Assembly: GCA_947561715.1 (NCBI GenBank)
Contig: OX387200.1
Coordinates: forward strand, 3,598,501-3,662,500
Origin: Ascidia mentula
Lineage: Eukaryota > Chordata > Ascidiacea > Phlebobranchia > Ascidiidae
Reading direction: 5' to 3'
Length of the DNA: 64,000 nt
Shown here piece after piece: positions 22,830 through 34,494 of the stretch. Each line of letters opens with the position of its first letter. Position 1 is the stretch's first letter. Made by a program: the position numbers and the translations under genes. Under the pieces are notes generated by a model. The model ran no database searches and was not told the DNA's origin. It saw nothing but the letters and a program-made list of their open reading frames with translations.

Positions 22830-25800
22830 ATGTCAGACAGCGATCCGAGTGATAGTGACTTTTCTGACGAAGAAGACGATGCTGATTTTGGCAGAAAACA
22901 CCAGTTTGAAGCCGACAGCGAAGCTGAGGAAGTAGATGTAAGTTATCTGACACAAAACTTTTTGTGTAATGTTAGTGGACGTTTTTTTTTGCCTTTTGGT
23001 TGCAACAGAACGTAGTTATTTGAAATAGGTTAGTTCATGAAATGTAGTGCAAACACAGTTTATTCTCTCATGGACCAGCGGCTCTATTTGAGTTAAAAAG
23101 TTTGCCCAACCCTACCATGAATGCTGCACATAAAGTGCTTTTGTATAATTTAGGATGCAGATGCAAGTGATGGGGAACCTGGTTCTGATCCACCGAGTGA
23201 CGAAGCTGAAAATTTGGATGACAAGCATGACGACGACGAATCAGATGAAGAGGAATATGAAGACGACCCACAAAGAGCAGCTAAAAGGCAGAAAGTCAGT
23301 GGTTTCATCATAGATGAAGCAGGTATAAGTTTCTAACCAATATTGCATAGTCCGTTGTATGTTTGCTGTAAATTTTATCCCTATGTTTTGCTTGCAAACT
23401 AAATTTATGTGGTGCTTCTGCCACTTATCCTTGTTATTTTCTAGATGTTGACGATGACAGCCCAGATGACGATGGATGGGAGGAAGGGGCAGAAGATATC
23501 ATGGAAATAAGTAAACAAAATTTTTACATTGTAAATGTAGCATATAATTACAGAAAAGTGTTTCTAAATTGTTATTTTATAAAAAACTAAAAGGACGATT
23601 TTCCTCAGCTGCATTTTGGCATATATGATACAAATCACAAGTGAATACAAAATTCAAGTTTTAAAAACTTACTTTATTTGTGTTTTTTTTTATTATGAAA
23701 TTAAAATTAACTTTAATATTTTTGACATTATAGATGAGGAGGTGGAAGGTAAATAGTACTTAAGTTTGCTTGCTTCTCATCTAGTTATGTAGAATGGTGA
23801 TTGCATGTTTTTTTCTCATAGTATGTTTGCTGGTAGTCAATTTGCTTGCAATCTCATAGTAGTGCTAAAACAGTGGTTGCCAAACTTGCGATCTCCTTGC
23901 AATTGCAATTATTTTTGGGGATCTGTACTCCACAAACTATTTGAGCAAATTGAAGTCTTAAAATCAAAATAGATTTATGCAAATTTTTTTATAAGCAAAT
24001 GGCACCACAAGGGGACCACTGTGTTGCATGCATTTAGCTTACTTAATAATTTGTTTGTAGCCCTGTTAATTAACAACTGCCAGTCTAGAGACAACATACA
24101 ATAATATTTAATTATTTAACGTGCATGGTTTATTGGTGCTGTCATGGTATAATATCAGTGGTATCATTTAAACATGAATAGAAAATATTAATGATTGTTG
24201 TTTTTGCGTGATATGCTTCAATGATTTCAGCATTTATTTGCCATTTTAAAAAACATACAATTGATATCTGTAGTGTTGCATGTGGATATTTGTTTTTTGC
24301 AAACGACATGTATACATTTTTGCCATTGATTTTTTACATGTTGCTTGTAATTTGTTTATGTTTCAAACAGTTACTTGTGTTTTTATTATCTTTTAAACAA
24401 AAAAATCTATCATACCTATTGTACGTTTAAAGCATCAAATGCAGAAAATGCGATGGAAGATGAAATGTCTGGAGCTCGTCGACTTCAAAACCTGCTCAAG
24501 TAAACTTTCTTAAATAGTGTCAATTCTATATTAAACCATGGGTTCCCAATTGCAGTCACACTGCAATCTGTCAAGGGGGTCCATAATATTTATTCTTCCC
24601 TAATTATAAAACTCTTGAATGGGGAAACAGGCTCAAACTGATTGTCCAGAGTGTATTATGGTTTTTGTTGTATAAAACCTGTGTTATGCTGTTTTTTTCC
24701 AGCACCGAACAAGAGGAAGTTCTGGGTGAATATTACATGAGGAAATATGCAACCAATTCGTCTGCATCTGGTGCCGGGTAAGTTTCCAAAAAGTGGTACA
24801 TGCACTCTGAAAATTACAAATGTGTTATAATGGCATGTTTGCCTGAAGTAGATCCATTCAAATTGCGACTACAATGTATCATGATTTCAACAAGTTTCAA
24901 GTGACCAAAAAAATTACAATACTTTGCCTGTTTTGTCATAGCTATGGAATGGACAGTGAAGTGTCAGATGACATCAGTCAGCAACAGTTGCTTCCAGATG
25001 TTAAAGACCCTAATTTATGGACAGTGAAGTGCAAACATGGAGAAGAGAAGGCAACTGTTATGTTGTTGATGAGAAAATTCATTACAATGCAATACGAGGA
25101 ACAACCGCTTCAAATAAAGTCAGTGTCTGCTCCAGAAGGCCTCAAAGGTATGTCCAAGTTTCTAATGATCTTGTTGTCTTATTAGACAAGCAAACTTCCA
25201 GTTATAATCATGAATAATGAAATAAGAAGACTGAAGCCACAATCTTGCTCCATAGGTTACATTTACGTCGAGGCGATGAAACAAACACATGTGAAACAAG
25301 CAATAGAAGGGGTCAGCAACTTGCGTTTGGGGTACTGGACACAAAAGATGGTTCCTACAAAAGAAATGCCCGACGTCTTCAAAGTGCTGAAGGAATTTGA
25401 TCGAACCAGTTTGCGGGAGAAGATGTGGGTTCGTCTCAAAAAGGGGGTTTTCAAAGATGATTTGGCACAGGTTCGTGTTATAATCTGATGTAAATTTGTT
25501 GTGTGTTATATCACTGCAAAGGTCATGCACAAAAATGCTTTTGACAGGTGTTGTTTTTATAAAATGTACACTTAATAGGCTGAAATAGAAAATGATATAT
25601 TCACACATAAAGTATTTGTTAGTTCCTGTTAAAGTATATTAGCATATTTTGTCTGTTGTTAGTTTGGCAAAGTTTTTCTTTGCCTTAGTATTTTTTTGCA
25701 CTTTACAAATTTCTAATATTGGCATCCTTCTATATGTTGGTGACAAACAACAATTCTACAAATAATCCAGTATTTATAGCAATAAGAAAACAAACCTTTT

Positions 25801-28800
25801 TTTACTAGATTGACTATATCGAACAAAGTCAAAACTTGGTCTCATTGAAATTGATACCGAGAATCGATTATTCTCGACCGAGGGGCGTCAAAAGTGACGG
25901 GCAAGATAAAGAAAAACGTCGTCTGTATAAGAGACCACCACAAAAACTCTTTGATGTTGATGCTATAAGGTATGTTTACTTGCTGGATCTTTATTCCCCC
26001 CAAAAAAAGTGCTTAATACAGAGAATATCTTACAACCAATCAACCATTAAAGAGAATAACGTCGTCAATCACTCTTTTTGGGTAGTTTTGGATCCAATCA
26101 ACCATTTCCTAGTTTCCACAGTGATTTTATCGTTTTTGTATTTTGAATTGTATTTAATTTTTACTTGTTTGTGTACAGAGCGATTGGCGGTGACGTGTCC
26201 AGTGAATCAGACTCTCTTGTGTTCGAGGGCCAGCGTTACAGCAGGAAGGGTTTTCTCTACAAAAATTTCACGCTGAACTCAATTGTAAGAACATCTGATA
26301 CACATTCTTCATGATAAGATAACTAACCCTGTTTCATTTTAGTGCGTCGATGGAATCAAACCAACACTATCCGAACTGGAAAAGTTTGAGGAACAGCCAG
26401 AAGGACTTGACATTGAGTGTAAGTTGTTTTTACTGCAAGAACCGTGGATTTTCATACATAATTTTTTGCAAATGTGGTTTTTCAGTGGTGGCCGACAGCA
26501 CCTCAAAGTCGGACAAGTCCAGTCGATTTGCCCCTGGTGATAATGTGGAAGTTGCCGAAGGTGAATTGATAAATCTACAAGGAAAAGTGATGAGTGTTAA
26601 TGGGAGCAAGGTTATGATGATGCCAAAACACGAGGAACTGCATGTAAGTCATTGCATACGTTTAAGCCTAAACTGAGAATACCTTTTTTGCCACTCTTAA
26701 ATAATGTTTTTATAGAAGAAAAATTTAGCGTTGTGCAATTTTGTGGTTAACTTAGTTGACCTGTAGTTAAATGAAACAATTTTTTTGACCCACTGCATAT
26801 ACATGAAATCACTAATGAATATTATGGTACAAAGATGATACCAAATAATTTGAATGTGATTAGAAGCTGGAATAGAATGAAAGTTGACGATGCAGCAACT
26901 GTAATATTGACTTGTGTTTAGGATCCCCTGGAGTTTTTGGCTTCAGAACTTCGTAAACACTTCAAGATGGGAGACCACGTAAAAGTGATAGCTGGTCGAT
27001 ATGAAGGAGACACTGGTATGACTATTTGTTGCATCTGGTAATTGTGTCAAAATACTAGAACAATTTTGCAAATGCTGTGTTTCATGTTAATTGTCTACTT
27101 GTGAAGGTGAGGATTTATTTGATAGAAATCAATTTCTGTTGCATTTTGTATTGAATTGTGTCACATTTTCCAGAGGTTTTGCATGTCCAAGTGGCTGAGA
27201 TACTGATGAAATTATGTGTTGTAGCAAAAAATAGTCAAATAGTAAAACATTTATAAACTTATTATGTAGGTTTAATTGTTCGTGTCGAGCCAAAGATGGT
27301 TGTGTTGTTTTCTGATCTCACAATGCACGAACTCAAAGTTCTTCCGAGAGATTTACAACTCTGTGCCGACGTCAGTTCGGGAGTAGACTCTGTTGGAAAG
27401 TTCCAGTTTGGCGATCTTGTCCTGATTGAGTAAGTTTGTGTTTTCTTTTTGTTAGACAACATCATTGTATGAAAAGTTACATGTAAAAGGAAAGTAGCTG
27501 TTGTAAATAATTGGAAAAATATAAAAGAGCAGTTAAGCAGCATTGTTAGTTACAACACTTCGCAGACTGGCATAACTAGCAAGTTAGCAGAATTTCTTTA
27601 TGTCTTAGCCATGACTTTTGTGATAAAAATTGTGTGGCTACCTTATTACCTTGGCTGTCTGCGTTTTTCATGTTGATATGTATTTTCACCCAGCTTATTT
27701 ACACACACACAAACCATGCTATAATTCACCCATAGCCAGTTAGCTGGTTCAGAAGCCTGAGGAATATATTAATGTTATTATTTCATGGTTGCCTGCAACT
27801 GTTTGTTTTGTTTACAGCAACCAAACAGTGGGTGTGATAGTCAGACTTGAAAAGGAATACTTCCAAGTGCTCTCCATGCATGGCAAGGTATGGGTTTAAC
27901 TGATAATGAATGTATTCATTTGTGAGCATTAAATATTTGTGCTTCAGGTTTTACATTTAAAACACCAAGCTGTAACAAGGAGAAAGGATACAAGGTTTGC
28001 GATGGCCTTGGATGCTGAACAGAATAACATTCAGTGTCGAGATATTGTGAAAGTCATCGATGGCCCTCACGTTGTGAGTACATGTAGCAAGCTTTGTACT
28101 GTAGAGCAGCGTTTCTCAGTCTCCGGTCTGCATAATGATTTTTACTGGTCTCCCTTTTACATTATATTTATTTATTCTGGTATATGTGTACTTTTGCTAT
28201 ATTAAATTTTCTTTTTAATGATATGTACTGTTCATTACATTTTAGCTGAGATTTTACTAAATCACCATCCGTAAAATTTTTTTGAAACTTTACCACTCTG
28301 CAATTGCATAAAAGAGTTCTGTAGTGTATAACTAATTTTTACTACTTCTTAATGAGGTAACGATAGCTCGATTTAAAGCAACAAATAATAATATATATGT
28401 TTAATTTTTTGGTCCATAGGTTATTATATATATATATTCTATTTTAAAAAATATATATTGCTGTATATTTTTTGTTCTGTTGCAATAAAAATAATTTCTG
28501 CTGGAACTGATGACTCTCGTAACTTATAAAGGGCCAAGAAGGTGAAGTGAAACATTTGTATCGTGGATTCGCGTTTCTGCAAAGTAGAAAAGTTATCGAT
28601 AACGGAGGAATTTTTGTTGTTCGAACTCGACAGGTTACTCTGGCTGGTGGATCCAGGGTCAGTATTAAATAACTGTAGCGATACCAAATAGTAAGCATGA
28701 AACTGAATCACCCAGACTGCTTTATGTGCACACATTCTGCAGTAAATGTGCTATTCCAAAATAAAATCATTTGCTTTGCTTGAGAAATACCATGATATTT

Positions 28801-31800
28801 ACCAAAGGGCATTGGGAAACAAATATACGTCCAAAAGTTTTTTGTTAAATTATAACTTTTCTATTCTGATCGCCTGTTGGGAAATTCTGCACCGTGTTAA
28901 CGACATTCTTACCCACAGCCTAGTGGTGGAGCTGGAGTTTTTGCTCCAATGAGTCCGAGAATTGGAAGTCCTGCTCGTAATGACAGCGGGAACCAGAGAT
29001 CAGGAGGTGGAGGAGGAGGAGGGGGCGGAAGAGGAAGAGGGCAGCGTGACACTGGAATCATTGGTGAGGAATTTTAAAAATATTTGTTTTTAGTTACAAG
29101 TTTGGAGGCTGAAATATCGAAATGTGAAAACTATCAATTGCTGATTTATTGTATGACTGTTCAGCATGATTCATAAATTATCCTTAATTTGTTGTTTTAT
29201 GAAGGTAATGTAATAGGTATATATTCCATTCTGAATATTTTTGTCTGGTAACTTCACCCATGCTGATCCATACAAAATATACAAAGAATGTGCGATATTA
29301 TTTTCAGGCCAAACAGTAAGGGTAAGGCAGGGTCCGTACAAGGGACACATCGGCGTCGTAAAAGATGCAACCGAGTCGACAGCGAGAGTAGAACTGCACG
29401 CAACTTGCCAAACCATCAACGTTGACCGAAGCCGACTTCAAACCACGTTAGTACAGAATTATGATTATATTAGAATAAACAACATGTATATTTTCACTTA
29501 TAAACTGTTGTCATGTGATTGAGACTGATTTGTGCTGTGCTCGACTGACTTGCTGTACTTTGGCTGGGAACTACCTGTAAAACCAGTTACTGTTAAGTTA
29601 ATGATGTGCACAGTAGTGTTATATCAGAATATTTGCATTGCTACAATGCCAACTAGCAATATTCTTACTTTGGCATTTATTTTCAAAGCAAATCTTTATT
29701 TATTAACAGAGATCATACCATTCCTGACAATGAGTTGTTGTATAAAATATGAATAATAATGCATACTTAACATTACAGAGATCAACGAAGACCTGGTGCA
29801 GGGGGTAGAACTTCCACATATGGAAGGACCCCAATGTATGGGTCACAAACCCCTATGTATGGAGGTTCACGCACACCTATGTATGGATCGCAAACACCAG
29901 TACATGAAGGTCAGTGTTGTTCGTTTAATTAGGGAAATAGTTAACGGCACATTGGGAGGTTGGTCCACCTTTGACATTGCTGCAAATTTATCTGAGGAAA
30001 GATTTTCTTTTGAAGTTATTGTCACTGCTTCCACTGATAAATGCATTGATGTATCAAAAAAAACTTGGGCTAGAAATCTAAACCATATAGACGTGCAAGC
30101 CTTATCTGTGACGTCGGTCTGGTCAGCTCCTTATAATCATGGAGCTACACCAATCACGCCATTTAAACTGATGATGGCATAAGTTTTTGCCGAAACGTCT
30201 TCTTTTAAATTTTAATGATATGTCAAATTGAAACCTACGACTTACTATTTTGAGTTTTGAGACAAAATATTGTGTAGCCTGTGGTGAGGTAAGTTGCATT
30301 CTTGTATCCTTAATGACAACATTTTCTGTACATTGTGTGCAGGAAACCGCACTCCGCATTACGGAGCGCAGACTCCGTTACACGACGGCAGTCGGACGCC
30401 CCAACGTGGGGGCAGCGCATGGGATCCAACCAATGCAAACACCCCGGCTCGTCCTGATAACTTTGATTACGATTCCCCCTCACCAGCTCCATATGGTGGG
30501 GCTACACCTAACCCCCAAACCCCAGGGGGTTATACTTCTGAGGAGCAGTCCCCTGCAGCCCCATACAGTAATGCCCCACAAACCCCCGGTGGGTATGGAT
30601 CAGATCGTACTTACTCCCCGTACGGAGGTCCAACGCCTTCTCCTCTGGGCACCTATGATGGTGAGTACCATGGGTTGTTTAACTTGTTTTTTGCTTACAT
30701 TGTTAAACTGCTAACAAATACCGTTGGATTAAACAGAGGTGTAAGTGGTCTATATTGTCATGAGTTCTTGTCATATTTGAAATCCTGTTTAGTTTATATG
30801 TGCAAAAAAAACATAATATTGCAAAGCTGCAGACAGGGTGTGTACACGCACTGTTTCGACCTGTAAGATCTCATCAGTGCAGCTGTTGAGTGGCACTGTG
30901 CTAGCTTTTACACTAGCAGGCACACTAGTCTCCACTTTGTGGTACCTTTCGGTCAACGTCGATCTGCAGGGTACCCTATACTAGGTACCGAACAACAGAG
31001 ACGACGAACCACTGTGGAGCGCACTATGGCCAAACAGACTGTTTAGTTTATATATGAGAAATTCTTGAAATAAAAATATTCTAATCCCAAAGTATGTGCT
31101 GTGTTCTTTTAATGCTAAGTCCCAAGTGTTTTGCCTATAGGGTTGCAGCACTTGTCATAAATTTTTTTAGAATGCTTATACAGCAATTGAACCTACCGTA
31201 TTTTACGGACCATAAGGCACAATTTAAATCCTTTTTTTCCTCATAAATTGATCATGCGCCTTATAAGCCGGTGCACCTAATGTATGGATCAATGTATGGA
31301 TGCTTTATTGCCTACACTCAAAACCAGTACCGATACTATGATTATATAAATAAACCACCGTCTTACACAATAAACTACAGTAAAAGCAACTAGCAAATCT
31401 GTGATATTCAGTAGGCTCATTTTTTCTTTTGCTCATTGTACTATTGTGACTTGCTTACATTTATTACGTAACAAGTAAACTTTTATTAATGAGCTTTATA
31501 CGGTAACCCATACTCCTTAAAATACGTTGCGTTCTATAGCCCGGTGCGCCTTATGTATGAACAAAAAACTAATCAAAGCAATTTATTGACAGTGCGCCTT
31601 ATAATCGGGTGCGCTTTATGGTCCGTAAATACGGTACCTGTTATCCCCAAACAGTTTTTTCAATTGAATATTTTTGTTATATTTCAGCTTCTCCAAGTCC
31701 AATGGGTTCTGCGTACGGTAGCAGTTACCAACCAACTCCCTCTCCAGGGGCGCCGCAACCCTCCCCAGGAAGTTATCAGCCCTCCCCCTCACCTGGAATG

Positions 31801-33629
31801 TACCAGGTTTGTGCATTATTGTCAGCAGTCTTATTTTTAGCTATGCTGTATACAGTTAAACTGACTGGTAAACTCCAATGTGGTTGTATCCTATCTTGCC
31901 TAACAACAGAAAAAATTCTTTTCACTTTTTTAATGCACTTTTTCACACATATTTTTGATAGGAAGGTAAAATAAATAATTTCAAAAAGGTTTTATTGGGT
32001 TTTATATTTTACCCAAACTTAAACCATCATCATAAAATGCAATTGTACCAATGGATTTAACACTTCAAAGATACAAACACAAGCTTTCTTCTACAGCCAA
32101 CCCCATCACCCAGCTTTCACCCTACTCCAAGCCCACTGGATTACACAAGCCCTCTTACCCCTGGTGGGGGAATTACACCATCCCCAATCGGCAGTTATGG
32201 CACTCCTGGTTCCGTGGGTTCACTTTTTGACCATGGAATGAGCACGGAATGGCAATCAATGGATATTGTGGTTCGAGTCAAACCAACTTTTGAAGATGAA
32301 ACTATAAGTGGAAAAATTGGTGTAATCCGTACCATTACGGTTAGTCTATTTATAACTTTATTTGCTGTTAAAAAACTGCCGTTGTTGCAAGCATTTGTAC
32401 ATACCGTATTTACTCAATTGTAAGCCGCGGCTTAGAAAGTTTTTTAACCTACCATTTGTGCGGCTTATATTCAAACGCGGCTTACGTTATATAATGTCAC
32501 GCCGATATTTTGTCTGCGCTCTGTTGTTTAATGAAATTTACCATCAACTCGCTCCATCGTACCAAAATGTTTTATCTCCCAAGGTTGTCAGCGTATCTGA
32601 CAATTTTAAACGACATATTTGTGGACAATTATTGTTGTAGGGCACCTAAGTTTGTCTTTAACATTAACGTGCGGCTTACATTCGAGGGCTGCTTATATTA
32701 ATTTTTCAACACCTTCGCATGCGGCTTACAATCGAGTAAATACTGTACACCAAAGATAACCAAAAAATTAGGGATATGTGAATTTATAAACTGCAGCATT
32801 AAAAGGTATAGTTTCTGAACATGTCAAAAGTAGCCAATTTTTTTGTTTCATGAAGTCACCATTGTTTGAAATACTTTTTGCAGGGTGGATTGTGCAATGT
32901 TTTTATCGATGACACCAAACGCACAGTGAGCATTCCAGGAAACAACTTGGAACCTGTAATTCCAGGCAAAAAGGACAAGGTTTGCATTATTTTTAGTTCT
33001 AACCTACATGGCCAGCTCCTAATTTAACTGCATGGGGAAATAAAAAAATCAACATCAGCTTGATGTCTTGCGGCTGCAATTAAGTTTCCCATTCTCAGTT
33101 TTGCATCGAGGGAAAGGGATTCTGGTAATAAGTGGTGAATTTTATAGGCCGGGTTATGATGTAACACTGTGCAATTTCGAGTTACACGACCAAACTTTGT
33201 GAACTGACGCTGTCAACAAAGGCAGAAAGGAATTGAATTTAAGTTTTCTATGTGTGGAATATTGTGTAGTTGTGTCCATACATTTTGCCACCTAAATGCA
33301 TTCCATTCAAAACATTGTTTTTGCTGTATGTATTATAAAAACAATGATATGTCCTTAAGGCAGGATGTATCTTTACGAAATATACCACAGTTGTCAATGA
33401 TAATAATGCAAACTACTTAGTTAAGTGCAGTCCCATTGAATTTTAGGTAAAAGTCATTCTCGGGGAAGACCGAGAAAGTACAGGAGTCCTTATCAGTATT
33501 GATGGAAAAGATGGCATCGTTCGTATGGAGCAGGATCACCAACTGAAAATCCTCCAACTCCGCTTCTTAGGGAAGATTTCAGGAGATCATGATGATGCAG
33601 GAGAAGAGGGATTTGATGATGAGGATTAA
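22830..33629 (+). CDS. SUPT5H: Transcription elongation factor SPT5 (DSIF large subunit)
   Basis: Twenty-five exons keep phase from ATG to stop and predict 1,123 residues: 22830-22937, 23154-23322, 23445-23510, 23734-23748, 24433-24499, 24703-24777, 24942-25147, 25256-25470, 25809-25969, 26179-26284, 26343-26418, 26486-26643, 26922-27015, 27270-27429, 27818-27887, 27948-28073, 28532-28657, 28919-29063, 29308-29446, 29779-29909, 30343-30660, 31688-31806, 32097-32339, 32884-32979, 33447-33629. Order of parts: acidic N-terminus, NGN domain ([20 protein letters not shown] onward) that binds SPT4, several KOW domains ([49 protein letters not shown]), then the C-terminal region with GSRTPMYG-type and PTPSPS repeats phosphorylated by CDK9 in relatives, and a last KOW. 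SPT5 closes the Pol II clamp and controls pausing and elongation. A polyadenylation signal lies near 33720. Confidence 0.97.
23871..24021. mobile_element. hAT-like MITE remnant in a SUPT5H intron
   Basis: The left end CAGTGGTTGCC and the right end GGGGACCACTG (inverse CAGTGGTCCCC) give a short inverted repeat of the hAT type around 151 bp of non-coding sequence. The flanks show no convincing 8-bp duplication. A related fragment (GGTTCCCAATTGCAG) lies near 24541 in the next intron. Confidence 0.5.
30168..30199 (+). other. Hammerhead-like relic in a SUPT5H intron
   Basis: CTGATGA is followed by TGGC, a loop, GCC and then GAAAC-GTC, so core pieces of a hammerhead are present. One base is extra at the foot of stem II, stem III would have no loop, and stem I (ATTTAAA with TTTAAAT) does not abut the core. 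As it stands it is not a working monomeric ribozyme. The host sequence looks repetitive and may derive from a retroelement. Confidence 0.3.
30800..31038 (-). mobile_element. tRNA-derived SINE carrying a hammerhead ribozyme
   Basis: The insertion is 239 bp and lies antisense in the SUPT5H intron 30661-31687. Exact 15-bp direct repeats, CTGTTTAGTTTATAT, flank it (30785-30799 and 31039-31053), as expected of a LINE-type retroposition. Read on the minus strand, the 5' end has an A-box-like TGGCCATAGTGCG from position 7 and a B-box-like GTTCGGTACC from position 46, close to tRNA spacing. A body of about 100 nt follows, then the hammerhead, then a 24-nt T-rich tail. The perfect flanking repeats suggest a fairly recent insertion. 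I find no second copy in the window. Confidence 0.75.
30825..30884 (-). ncRNA. Type-I hammerhead ribozyme
   Basis: In order on the minus strand: stem I 5' strand AGCTGCA (plus 30878-30884), core CTGATGA (30871-30877), stem II GATC-TTACA-GGTC with one wobble pair (30858-30870), core GAAA (30854-30857), stem III CAG/CTG closing a 14-nt loop that contains GTGTACAC, then T and C, then stem I 3' strand TGCAGCT (30825-30831). Every invariant core base is present, both stem I strands abut the core, and stem I is 7 bp with no mismatch. The predicted cleavage site is after the C at 30832. Self-cleavage is known for this fold; activity of this copy is inferred. Confidence 0.87.
31196..31634. mobile_element. 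TA-flanked MITE (Tc1/mariner-like ends)
   Basis: The element is 439 bp with inverted ends CCGTATTTTACGGACCATAA and CCGTATTTACGGACCATAA, flanked by TA on both sides (31194-31195 and 31635-31636). The motif GCGCCTTATAA recurs inside the ends. No coding frame is present, so it is non-autonomous. It sits in the same SUPT5H intron as the hammerhead SINE. Confidence 0.75.
32404..32745. mobile_element. Second TA-flanked MITE with GCGGCTTA subterminal repeats
   Basis: The element is 342 bp in the next SUPT5H intron. Its ends are CCGTATTTACTCAATTGTAA and, inverted, CAGTATTTACTCGATTGTAA, with TA at both flanks (32402-32403 and 32746-32747). The subterminal motif GCGGCTTA occurs several times. It shares the CCGTATTTAC start with the MITE at 31196 but differs inside. 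Confidence 0.75.
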
Positions 33630-34494
33630 TATGGAGGAAAATGACTTAAAGACCTTTTTGTTTTTGGTGTACGATATATCGTAGTCAAAACTTGTTTTGC
33701 TGCTGCCGAGCGTTGTGGAATAAAATGAGAAGATGAAGGGTTTTGGTTATAAATTCTGGTGGTGAATTCATTTTCTCTTTGCTTGAAAAACCTCCTACAG
33801 ACAAAGCCACCTGTTTTCTTCTTGCAGCAATTATTTATACCCATGGCTGACAACCTGGACATAAGGCAACATGCATGTTTGCTAAATTAGTTACAGAAAT
33901 ATGGTACTTTTGTAATCCAAATTAATGGTAAGTAAAAAAAAACTAATTTTTAATATGCTGATTTATGTTGAACCTGTGAAGCAATTTCCCATGTCTAATG
34001 TTGTACGCTTGACTGGTGAGCTTTGTAAACAAGCTTATCAAACGGTTCACTTCACAAAACCCCGCAAGCGATGCGGGACGTTTCTCAGCGACTGAGTTCG
34101 CTTTGGCTGCTGCCCAAATTAGAAGTATGCTTGCGCCGGGCGAGCACACGAACTATCTTTAACAGGCGAGACGAAGTTATCGGGACTAGAAAGTGTGGTA
34201 CCGTAATGAACTTGCAATAAGGCTTTGTCGCAGAGCGTTTGTTAAACCCGAATTAATTTCAAGGGTAAATCTTGTGAATGTCAGTAAACTTTTGTTTTAT
34301 TAGGAGTCAGATGTATAGTAGGCCTTATGTTTGACTTTGGCACCATACATTGGGGCAACGTTCATTGCAAGGTGCTGCAGGTTGAACATACCATTGATTT
34401 GGTTCGGTTTAATTTAAAGGTAGTTTGGCAAATTCAATCGCAGTGAAGCAATCAAAAAACTTGTTTTGACTAACACCAGCTGTGCAAATACAAA
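33630..34494. other. SUPT5H 3' UTR and spacer before the reductase array
   Basis: The first 100-200 bases are the SUPT5H 3' UTR with AATAAA near 33720. The rest has no supported gene. Parts of the UTR recur between the reductase genes. Confidence 0.6.

Noticed and set aside
29796-30182. Frame running past SUPT5H exon 29779-29909 into the intron
   Set aside because: It is read in a different frame from SUPT5H and spans the donor; it is not a separate gene.
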